Assembly: GCA_025937955.1 (NCBI GenBank)
Contig: JAICQI010000007.1
Location: forward strand, 1-22,616
Source of the DNA: Pyrinomonadaceae bacterium
GTDB taxonomy: Bacteria; Acidobacteriota; Blastocatellia; Pyrinomonadales; Pyrinomonadaceae
Length of the DNA: 22,616 nucleotides
Direction: 5' to 3'
The position numbers and the translations under genes were made by a program. Position 1 is the stretch's first letter, and the number at the start of each line of letters is the position of its first letter. The notes below the pieces were generated by a model. The model saw only the letters and a program-made list of their open reading frames with translations, had not been told where the DNA came from and did not search any database. Shown here one piece after another: positions 15,276 through 22,105 of the stretch.

Positions 15276-16523
15276 TTGGGTTTGAGGATCAGCATCTATA
15301 ATGAGCCCGCCGGCAGCGGGATCGGTGGTTCGGAATTCGTCGCGGCGTTACTCGCTGAAACTCTAGCCATGGATCATCAGGTCGATTTGTATCATCGTAT
15401 TCCGTCATTGACAGTTGACAAGTTCGCAGCCAATTCCGGCACCAAGCTGGACAACGTTCGCCTTCGTTACGTTAACAAGCCGGCCAGTCAACCACAAGTT
15501 TCGCGGCGCAATCCACTAATTTATTATCGGGAAATGCAGAAGACTCAGGCAGAGCTAAGCGAGGGTTACGACGTCTTCGTCGCCATCACGCACGACATGC
15601 CTCCTTTTTCGCACGCTAAGAAAGGAGCACTCATCGTGCTATTTCCGTTGCCAAGTGCGCCTTATGTGAAACCCGAAGGTGGGGTCGACGCAAAGCTCGC
15701 GTGGAAACGTCCGGGAAGGTATATCTACCAGAGTTGGGCGTGGAAGAAACGGATGGAGAGCTACCGACTGAAAACCGCTATTTCCGATTTTTCTCGCTTG
15801 TGGGCCAAAAGACGATGGGGCATTGATTGCACCATCGTTTACCCGCCGGTCAATACCTCGTTCAACCACATCGATAAAGAAAAAATCATTCTCAGCGTGG
15901 GACGATTTGCTCTTCGCGGAGAGGGGCATAGAAAAAACCAGGAAGAAATGCTTGAGACCTACGCCCGCATGCAGAGGGAACGTTCTTTCGACTGGAAATA
16001 CTTTTGTGTGGGAGGGTTGGGCTCAAAACCTGCACACCAGGTTTATTACGAACAGTTGTTGGCTCTCGCTGCCAAAAGCGGCGCCGCGGTCGTTCCAAAT
16101 CTGCCGCGCAACGAGCTAAAAAGTCTTTATGAACGCGCCAGTATCTTCTGGCACGCGTCGGGATACGGGCAAGACCAAAATGTTGAACCCGTAATGGTCG
16201 AACACTTCGGAATATCGACGGTGGAAGCGATGGCCGCTGGATGTGTTCCGGTTGTAATAAACAAAGGCGGTCAACCAGAGATCGTAGAGCATGAGGTTAG
16301 CGGGTTTGTTTGGGAAACGTTGGATGAGCTCAAGAATTACACCACTCGGCTTATGAGTGACGATCATTTGCGACTACAAATGTCCACTGCCGCGCGCAAA
16401 CGTGCGCAGATGTTTAGTCGTGAGATGTTCGTAAAAAATTTTGTAGGACGATTACTGGACGGCACCTCTGCCGCCAGAGGTCGCGAGGCGCAGTTGAAGG
16501 CGGTCAGCACCGCAACGCGGTAG
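15276..16523 (+). CDS. GT4-family glycosyltransferase, ALG11-like donor-site signature
   Basis: The 415-residue GT-B protein has an N-terminal 'GSGIGGSEFVAALLAETLA' loop and a C-terminal donor-binding domain. 'VEHFGISTVEAMAAGCVPVV' contains the EX7E pair and resembles the 'EHFGIxxVExMAAG' signature of ALG11-type alpha-1,2-mannosyltransferases. 'ILSVGRFALRGEGHRKNQEEM' marks the start of the second domain. The mannose donor suggested by this likeness is inference. The start is TTG 15276, with AAGGAG (15259-15264) 11 nt upstream; no in-frame ATG is nearby. The stop codon TAG (16521-16523) is the first three bases of the nested palindromic repeat that follows, so the repeat may have set the present C-terminus. 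Confidence 0.85.
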   Translation: MGLRISIYNEPAGSGIGGSEFVAALLAETLAMDHQVDLYHRIPSLTVDKFAANSGTKLDNVRLRYVNKPASQPQVSRRNPLIYYREMQKTQAELSEGYDVFVAITHDMPPFSHAKKGALIVLFPLPSAPYVKPEGGVDAKLAWKRPGRYIYQSWAWKKRMESYRLKTAISDFSRLWAKRRWGIDCTIVYPPVNTSFNHIDKEKIILSVGRFALRGEGHRKNQEEMLETYARMQRERSFDWKYFCVGGLGSKPAHQVYYEQLLALAAKSGAAVVPNLPRNELKSLYERASIFWHASGYGQDQNVEPVMVEHFGISTVEAMAAGCVPVVINKGGQPEIVEHEVSGFVWETLDELKNYTTRLMSDDHLRLQMSTAARKRAQMFSREMFVKNFVGRLLDGTSAARGREAQLKAVSTATR

Positions 16524-16736
16524 CCTGCCAAGCAGGCGTTAGCATAAAGACCGGGGCGCAAGCCCCAGGAAGAAAAAACGAATAAATCTGAGCCCGTGAA
16601 AACGGGCGATTGCGTTTCCAATATTTCTATAAACCGTTGGGCTGTCACCCGCTTTCGCGGGCTCGTCGCTAACATTAAACAACGATCCTGGCGCTTGCGC
16701 CCCAGGCTTTAGGCTTACGCCTGCTTTCGCAGGCTA
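16521..16736. repeat. Nested palindromic repeat, copy B
   Basis: The 216-bp element has outer arms of about 50 bp (16521-16569 and 16687-16736) that are imperfect inverted repeats starting TAGCCTGC and ending GCAGGCTA. Inner arms at 16590-16610 (GAGCCCGTGAAAACGGGC...) and 16644-16664 (complement of GAGCCCGCGAAAGCGGG...) pair in turn. Sub-hairpins include GGGGC-GCAA-GCCCC and CCCGT-GAAA-ACGGG on the + strand. On the minus strand there are CCTGC-GAAA-GCAGG, GGC-GTAA-GCC and CCCGC-GAAA-GCGGG. Arms match copy A in order and sequence; the A-rich spacers and the centre differ. It fills the gap between the GT4 and epimerase genes. No transposase ORF or clear target duplication is seen. Confidence 0.85.
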
Positions 16737-16751
16737 AAGAAAATTGATCTG

Positions 16752-17282
16752 ATGGTGATTACCGAGACTAAACTTAAAGGGGCGTTTGTGATTGAACTAG
16801 ACCAGTTTAAAGACGCGCGGGGGTTCTTTGCGCGTGCCTGGTCAGATCACGAATTTGTGGCAGCAGGCTTAACAGCAACATTCGTTGAGTCAAATCTGGC
16901 GTTCAACGAGAAGAAAAGCACCCTGCGAGGCATGCACTACCAGTTGCCGCCCTACGCACAGGTGAAGTTGGTGCGCTGCACGCGCGGACGTATCTATGAC
17001 GTGATTATCGATCTGCGACGCGGGTCTCCAACGTTCAAGCAGTGGTTCGCCGTTGACATGTCCGCCGACAATTATCGCATGCTCTACGTGCCTGAAGACT
17101 TCGCTCACGGTTACCTGACACTGGAAGATAAAACGGAAGTGTTCTATCAAACCTCGTCTTACTACGCTCCCGATCACGGGCGCGGCGTGCGTTGGAATGA
17201 TCCGACGTTTAATATCTCATGGCCCGTGGATCCCCTTGTAATGATCGACAGGGATAGCGAGTATGAGGACTTTCTCTTCTAA
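16752..17282 (+). CDS. rfbC: dTDP-4-dehydrorhamnose 3,5-epimerase family protein
   Basis: The 176-residue cupin has the full RmlC length. It carries 'FKDARGFFARAW' near the N-terminus, the catalytic 'LRGMHYQ' with R59 and H62, 'KLVRCTRGRIYDVIIDLRRGSPTFKQW', 'VPEDFAHGYLTLEDKTEVFYQTSSYY' with the conserved tyrosine region, and 'GVRWNDPTFNISWP'. The classical reaction converts dTDP-4-keto-6-deoxyglucose to dTDP-4-keto-rhamnose. No rmlA, rmlB or rmlD is in the window, and the next gene is a GDP-mannose dehydratase. It could therefore serve dTDP-rhamnose made elsewhere, or a 3- or 5-epimerisation in another NDP-sugar route. The ATG at 16752 has no strong Shine-Dalgarno; 15 nt separate it from the palindrome. 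Confidence 0.88.
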   Translation: MVITETKLKGAFVIELDQFKDARGFFARAWSDHEFVAAGLTATFVESNLAFNEKKSTLRGMHYQLPPYAQVKLVRCTRGRIYDVIIDLRRGSPTFKQWFAVDMSADNYRMLYVPEDFAHGYLTLEDKTEVFYQTSSYYAPDHGRGVRWNDPTFNISWPVDPLVMIDRDSEYEDFLF

Positions 17283-17310
17283 TCAAAGCTAACACAGGAA
17301 GAACGATTTA

Positions 17311-18300
17311 ATGACCAAAAAAGCTCTTATCACCGGCATCACCGGACAGGACGGAAGTTACCTTGCCGAGCATTTGTTATCGCTGGGCTACGAGGTTCAC
17401 GGATTAGTGAGACGAGTTGCCCTGGAGGATCCGCAGCGACGTTTTACACGCATCGCGCATCTTCTGGATAAAATAGTACTGCATCCGGCCAGCCTCGAGA
17501 GTTACCCGTCAATATTTCACGTGGTAAGTCAACACGAGTTTACTGAGTGTTATCACCTCGCGGCGCAGAGTTTCGTGGCGGAGAGTTTTCGCGATGGGTT
17601 CTCGACGATGAATACAAACATCAACGGGACTCACTATATGCTGGCAGCACTGCGTGAATTGCGCCCTGCGTGCCGCTTCTATTTTGCCGGTTCAAGCGAG
17701 ATGTTTGGCAAAGTTCGAGAAACACCACAGACCGAGAAAACACCTTTTCATCCACGCTCACCGTATGGCATTAGTAAGGTCGCTGGTTTCGATCTAACCA
17801 GAAACTACCGCGAAGCGTACGACATGTTTTGCTTAAGCGGCATTCTCTTTAACCATGAAGGTCCGCGCCGCGGTTATGAGTTTGTTACACGGAAGATCAC
17901 CTCTACTGTCGCGCAGATAAAACTCGGCTTAAGCAACGAACTACGATTGGGAAATCTGGAGGCCAAACGCGACTGGGGACACGCCAAAGATTACGTTCGT
18001 GCCATGCATCTGATGCTCCAGCGCGACGAACCGGACGATTACGTCGTAGCTACCGGAGAGACCCACACAGTGCGTGAGTTCTGTGAGCTTGCGTTTGGCG
18101 AGGTTGGGCTCGACTATCGCGAGTACGTGCGTACAGATGAGCGGTTTCTGCGGCCGGCCGAAGTCGATCTGCTGGTTGGCGATGCTACAAAAGCGAGGCG
18201 TGAGCTCGGTTGGGTATCTCAATACACCTTCCCCCAACTGGTCGGCGAAATGGTCCAGTCAGATCTGCGATCACAAACTTCAGACCAGTCAACCCGGTAG
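17311..18300 (+). CDS. gmd: GDP-mannose 4,6-dehydratase
   Basis: The 329-residue SDR-superfamily enzyme converts GDP-D-mannose to GDP-4-keto-6-deoxy-D-mannose. It has the NADP-binding motif 'GITGQDGSYLAEHLL' at residue 9 onward and 'HLAAQSFVAESF'. The active site is S128-S129-E130 ('GSSEMFG', where Escherichia coli Gmd has Thr132/Glu134) with Y152 and K156 in 'YGISK'. 'NHEGPRRGYEFVTRKI' and 'LGNLEAKRDWGHAKDYVRAM' are also strongly diagnostic of Gmd. An AGGAAG Shine-Dalgarno precedes ATG 17311. The last ~12 residues (SDLRSQTSDQSTR) look like a low-complexity tail rather than family sequence. The product could feed the C-methyltransferase at 9214; no 4-reductase (fcl or rmd) is in the window. 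Confidence 0.92.
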   Translation: MTKKALITGITGQDGSYLAEHLLSLGYEVHGLVRRVALEDPQRRFTRIAHLLDKIVLHPASLESYPSIFHVVSQHEFTECYHLAAQSFVAESFRDGFSTMNTNINGTHYMLAALRELRPACRFYFAGSSEMFGKVRETPQTEKTPFHPRSPYGISKVAGFDLTRNYREAYDMFCLSGILFNHEGPRRGYEFVTRKITSTVAQIKLGLSNELRLGNLEAKRDWGHAKDYVRAMHLMLQRDEPDDYVVATGETHTVREFCELAFGEVGLDYREYVRTDERFLRPAEVDLLVGDATKARRELGWVSQYTFPQLVGEMVQSDLRSQTSDQSTR

Positions 18301-18305
18301 GGTCT

Positions 18306-19286
18306 ATGTCGGACGATCTCGTCAGCATAATCATGCCGGCGTATAACGCCGAGAAGTACATCGCCGCGTCCATCGAATCAGTGCTGGCCCAAACATATTC
18401 AGATTGGGAATTGATCGTGGTGGATGATGGATCGACTGACAGCACCGCCACCGTCGTCCAGGAGTTCGCCACGCGCGACCCACGCGTCAGGTACATTTTT
18501 CAGGAAAACGGCCGGCTTGGAAAAGCACGCAACACCGGTATCAGTAATTCAACGGGTCCCTTAATTGCCTTTCTTGATTCCGACGATCTGTGGCTGCCAC
18601 CCAAACTGGAAGTGCAAACGCGAGCGATGGCTGAAAACAACGCGGATGTTGTTTACAGTAAGAGCTACGTCTTTAGTGACGAAAATATTGATGATGAGAC
18701 ACAGACACTCACGAGCTCTGCCGGCAAATTTTCCGGACCGGATTTCTTTGATTCCCTGATTCGTTACCCCCAAATCCCGGTTCTCACAGTGCTGTTAAAA
18801 AGATCAGCATTAGACAGAGTCGGCTTGTTTGAAGAAGGAAAGGCGTACCACGGTTGTGAAGACTACGATCTCTGGCTGAGGCTGGCGAGGGCCGGCTTAG
18901 TTTTTTATGGAATGTCTGATGTTTTGGCCAGATATCGACGGCATGGAACAGCCATGACTGCAATGCCCAGTAACATGTTTAAGCTGACACTCTTGATCGT
19001 GCGAAGGTACATCGATCAAAGCGGGCTCAGTGAATTGGAAAAACAAAGGCGGCTTACGGGTTTGTATCGCGACGTGGTTTCTGCCTTAATCGACGAGGGT
19101 AAGATTTCTGAAGCTAAACAGTTCGTGCATGAATTGTACTTGTGGAACAAAAACAGCATCGTGACTCGGCTGCAAAAAATATTAATCAGTATTTGGCCGC
19201 GGCAATTCAATTTCATCAGCCGCGAGTGTTTGTACCGAACTGAATGGCATCTACAAAACAGCTTCGGGCGCGGCAAGCCTCATTAA
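18306..19286 (+). CDS. GT2-family glycosyltransferase
   Basis: The 326-residue GT-A enzyme starts 'MSDDLVSIIMPAYNAEKYIA'. It has the nucleotide-binding 'VVDDGSTD' (D40, D41), the metal-binding DxD in 'AFLDSDDLW' (D91-D94) and the catalytic-base region 'GCEDYDLWLRLARAG' (E185, D186). The C-terminal ~90 residues are helical and basic. The frame is open further upstream into the gmd gene, but that extension lies within gmd's coding sequence. ATG 18306, 5 nt after the gmd stop, gives the normal GT2 N-terminus. It probably adds one sugar to the cluster's glycan. Donor and linkage are unknown. Confidence 0.88.
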   Translation: MSDDLVSIIMPAYNAEKYIAASIESVLAQTYSDWELIVVDDGSTDSTATVVQEFATRDPRVRYIFQENGRLGKARNTGISNSTGPLIAFLDSDDLWLPPKLEVQTRAMAENNADVVYSKSYVFSDENIDDETQTLTSSAGKFSGPDFFDSLIRYPQIPVLTVLLKRSALDRVGLFEEGKAYHGCEDYDLWLRLARAGLVFYGMSDVLARYRRHGTAMTAMPSNMFKLTLLIVRRYIDQSGLSELEKQRRLTGLYRDVVSALIDEGKISEAKQFVHELYLWNKNSIVTRLQKILISIWPRQFNFISRECLYRTEWHLQNSFGRGKPH

Positions 19287-19302
19287 TCGACTAAAGGAAT
19301 TT

Positions 19303-19307
19303 GGAGG
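19303..19307 (+). promoter_or_regulatory. Ribosome binding site deciding a TTG start
   Basis: GGAGG lies 5 nt before TTG 19313, which gives the family-typical N-terminus 'MLTLGISDSHNS'. The upstream TTG 19301 would put this GGAGG inside the coding sequence. Confidence 0.65.
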
Positions 19308-19312
19308 TTAGT

Positions 19313-21070
19313 TTGCTAACTCTAGGCATCAGCGACAGTCACAATTCTACCGCGGCACTTTATCACGATGGGCGGATTGTCGCAGGAGTGGCTGAAGAAC
19401 GGCTGAGACGCGTAAAAAACTGGATGGGCTTTCCCGAGCTGGCGATACAAGAGTGTTTGCGGATCGCCGGCCGTCAATTGCAAGACATTGATTTCGTGGG
19501 CCTGACGGGGCTCGCAATCCCTTTTCCATATCCCACACGGGAAGCCATTATCAACGCGTTTCGCGGCAAGAACGGAAGTAATCCGAAGTTTCATCGTGCC
19601 CGCCGTACGATTGTTGAATCGATTTATAAAGGAGGCGTGCGCGATCTTTACCGCTCGACTTCATTTTGGAAAACTCGTGACCATGAACGGTATCGGCAAA
19701 GAATAGCGCCTGTTACTGCCCTTGGCATTCCTGAGGAAAAGGTCGTCATCGTCGAGCATCACATGGCCCACGCTTCCGCCGCTTACTACGGATGGGCCAA
19801 GTTTGATGAAGACATTTTGGTGCTCACGAACGATGGTGGGGGCGATAGTCTCTGCGCCACGGTGAATATCGGGCGAGCGGGTAAGATTGAGAGAATCGCC
19901 GAGGTGCACTGGTGGGAATCCATCGGCATGATTTACGCCATGACTACCTGCATTCTCGGAATGGTGCCCCTGGAGCACGAGTACAAACTCATGGGAATGG
20001 CGCCATACGCGGCCGGAAAAGCGACTGACCAGGTCTTTAACGATCTAAGAACTTTGTTCGAGTTCGAGGGTTCTGATGGGATTGTTTGGAAGCGTAGCGG
20101 GCCGCTACCAGAGGCTTTCGGCAGTTATGAATATCTCAAGGATCTGTTCGACCTGCGCCGGTTTGATGCCATCTGCGGCGGACTCCAGCGTTTCATTGAA
20201 GAGTTTATTAGCGAATGGATCAGAAACTGTATTCGCACCACCGGAATCAAGAAGGTTGCACTCTCCGGTGGATTATTCATGAACGTCAAATTAAATAAAG
20301 TCATTATGGAGCTTCCCGAAGTGGAAGACCTCTTTGTTTATCCTTCATGCGGAGACGAGACCAACGCCATGGGGGCCGCTTATTTCGCTTATGCCCAACA
20401 TGGTGACTATAGAACGATGTCGCCGCTCACCGACTTCTACACGGGACCAGAATATTCGACTGCAGAAATCCTCGCATCGGTAGAAGCGTATTCCTTTAAA
20501 AATGACGTTTCGGTCGAGCACAAAGAGGATATCGAAGCTGCTGTGGCCGAGTTGCTCGCCAAAGGTGAAGTGGTGGCTCGCTTCAAAGGACGCGAGGAGT
20601 TTGGCGCGCGCGCCATGGGCAATCGATCCATTTTGGCTGACCCTTCAAAACCAAATGTAGTCAAGGTAATTAACGACGCGATCAAGTCGCGCGATTTCTG
20701 GATGCCTTTTGCGCCGTCACTGCTGGATCGGCGCGAGCAGGATTACTTCATCAACCCCAAAGGAATTCGCGCACCTTACATGATCCTCGCATTTGATTCG
20801 ACGGATCGAGTGAACGAATTTCGCGCCGCCTGCCATCCTTATGATTTGACTATTCGTCCTCAGGTAGTGTACCGAGATTGGAATCCGAGTTATTACGCTT
20901 TGCTGGAAAAGTTTGAGAGCATCACTGGGAGGGGAATCCTACTCAACACGTCATTTAATTTGCATGGTTATCCGATCGTGAGCCGTCCCGAAGATGCCTT
21001 ACACGTGTTGGATCAATCGGGACTGAGTTGGTTGGCCATTGGCAACTTACTACTTCACAAGCAAAACTGA
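19313..21070 (+). CDS. NodU/CmcH-family carbamoyltransferase
   Basis: The 585-residue enzyme belongs to the family that moves a carbamoyl group from carbamoyl phosphate, via carbamoyl-AMP, to a hydroxyl of a sugar or antibiotic. The N-terminal Kae1-like domain has 'LGISDSHNSTAALYHDGRI', the metal-binding 'EHHMAHASAAYYGW' (H149, H150, H153), 'NDGGGDSLC' around D174, 'YKLMGMAPYA' and 'LSGGLFMNVKLN' from 317. The C-terminal domain has 'GREEFGARAMGNRSILADP' from 426, 'FWMPFAPSLL' and 'LLNTSFNLHGYPIVSRPEDAL'. Length and motif set are complete, so it should be active. Context points to carbamoylation of a sugar in the exported glycan, as NodU does on Nod factor. The start TTG 19313 is chosen by the GGAGG at 19303-19307. 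Confidence 0.93.
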   Translation: MLTLGISDSHNSTAALYHDGRIVAGVAEERLRRVKNWMGFPELAIQECLRIAGRQLQDIDFVGLTGLAIPFPYPTREAIINAFRGKNGSNPKFHRARRTIVESIYKGGVRDLYRSTSFWKTRDHERYRQRIAPVTALGIPEEKVVIVEHHMAHASAAYYGWAKFDEDILVLTNDGGGDSLCATVNIGRAGKIERIAEVHWWESIGMIYAMTTCILGMVPLEHEYKLMGMAPYAAGKATDQVFNDLRTLFEFEGSDGIVWKRSGPLPEAFGSYEYLKDLFDLRRFDAICGGLQRFIEEFISEWIRNCIRTTGIKKVALSGGLFMNVKLNKVIMELPEVEDLFVYPSCGDETNAMGAAYFAYAQHGDYRTMSPLTDFYTGPEYSTAEILASVEAYSFKNDVSVEHKEDIEAAVAELLAKGEVVARFKGREEFGARAMGNRSILADPSKPNVVKVINDAIKSRDFWMPFAPSLLDRREQDYFINPKGIRAPYMILAFDSTDRVNEFRAACHPYDLTIRPQVVYRDWNPSYYALLEKFESITGRGILLNTSFNLHGYPIVSRPEDALHVLDQSGLSWLAIGNLLLHKQN

Positions 21071-21094
21071 AGTTCGTCTGAGTTGATATCGACA

Positions 21095-22105
21095 ATGAAG
21101 ATTAGTGTCGTTATCCCTACGCATAATCGCGCCGACGCGCTCGACCGAACGCTCTCAAACCTGTCGAAACAGCAGTTTCAGGAAGCGTGGGAGGCGATTG
21201 TCGTCAATAATCTTTGCACAGACGACACTGACACGATCGTCCAAAGCAGGAGCTTTCCGGTCCCTTTGCAACTTGTGCATAGGGATGACATACCCGGACC
21301 CTCGGCGGCGCGTAACGCCGGGGCCGCACATGCGAGGGGAACATACCTCCTGTTTATCGATAACGATATCCTGGTGGAGCCTGATTTCCTGCAACGCCAT
21401 CTGCACTCATTGGAGAGGTATCCGGGGTGCTGGATAGTGGGACAGGTAGTAAATCTGCCGGAAATGGATGCGACACCATTCGGGCGCTATCGCAAATCTT
21501 TGTTTCCATTTGTTCCACCTGAGGAAGAAGTTCGCGAAACCGAAGCTATTACCGGCCAGACTCTCTCCATGCCTCGGGTGGATTTTGAGACGCTTGGTGG
21601 CTTTGATGAGAGTTTTTTTGTCGCCAGCGGTGAAGACCGCGAATTATTGATGCGTGCGAAGCAGAAGGGCATCAAGCTGCTGCTTGATCCAGGTATAGTC
21701 GTCCTGCACAACGATTGGGCCGGTTCAACTATCCAGGACTTTTGCCTGCGCCAGCGACGCTATACGCAGACCGAACCGCTCTTTTGGCAAAAGTATGGAG
21801 ACGCTTACCCGAGGCAGCAGTTGGTAAAGGAGAACTCTCCGCCTCGCTGGACCGTTGACTCAATTTCGCTAATCGTGTGGAAACGAACGAAGCAGATTCT
21901 CGGCAGTCGATTTGGACAGGCCACTTTATTACGCGGATGCGTGGCGCTCGAGCGCTTCTGGCCGTGGCCTCCGTTGTTGTGGCGTCTTTATCGGTTGGCA
22001 TTGGCTGGCGCAATATACCAGGGGTTTCAGGAAGGTTTGCAGTTGGTTAGAGGAGGAAGTGATGAAACAGCTTATCAAATCGGCATTCAACACAATGGGC
22101 TATGA
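21095..22105 (+). CDS. GT2-family glycosyltransferase
   Basis: The 336-residue GT-A enzyme starts 'MKISVVIPTHNRADALDRTL', with 'AIVVNNLCTDDT' at the nucleotide site, 'GPSAARNAGAAHARG', the DxD 'FIDNDILVEPDFL' (D89-N90-D91), 'VDFETLGGFDESFF' and 'GEDREL' as the catalytic-base region. The layout resembles rhamnosyl/galactofuranosyl-type GT2 enzymes. The C-terminal 'LERFWPWPPLLWRLYRLALA' may associate with the membrane. ATG 21095 is preferred over TTG 21083 because it gives the standard N-terminus, although no strong Shine-Dalgarno precedes either. Its last 44 nt overlap the start of the next gene in another frame. Confidence 0.88.
   Translation: MKISVVIPTHNRADALDRTLSNLSKQQFQEAWEAIVVNNLCTDDTDTIVQSRSFPVPLQLVHRDDIPGPSAARNAGAAHARGTYLLFIDNDILVEPDFLQRHLHSLERYPGCWIVGQVVNLPEMDATPFGRYRKSLFPFVPPEEEVRETEAITGQTLSMPRVDFETLGGFDESFFVASGEDRELLMRAKQKGIKLLLDPGIVVLHNDWAGSTIQDFCLRQRRYTQTEPLFWQKYGDAYPRQQLVKENSPPRWTVDSISLIVWKRTKQILGSRFGQATLLRGCVALERFWPWPPLLWRLYRLALAGAIYQGFQEGLQLVRGGSDETAYQIGIQHNGL
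22051..22056 (+). promoter_or_regulatory. Strong ribosome binding site of the terminal gene
   Basis: AGGAGG lies 5 nt before ATG 22062. It is inside the coding sequence of the preceding glycosyltransferase and supports an overlapping start for the next gene. Confidence 0.75.

Noticed and set aside
18210..18305. Longer N-terminus of the GT2 protein starting inside gmd
   Set aside because: The 32 extra residues are an out-of-frame reading of gmd's 3' end. ATG 18306 gives the standard GT2 N-terminus 5 nt after the gmd stop.
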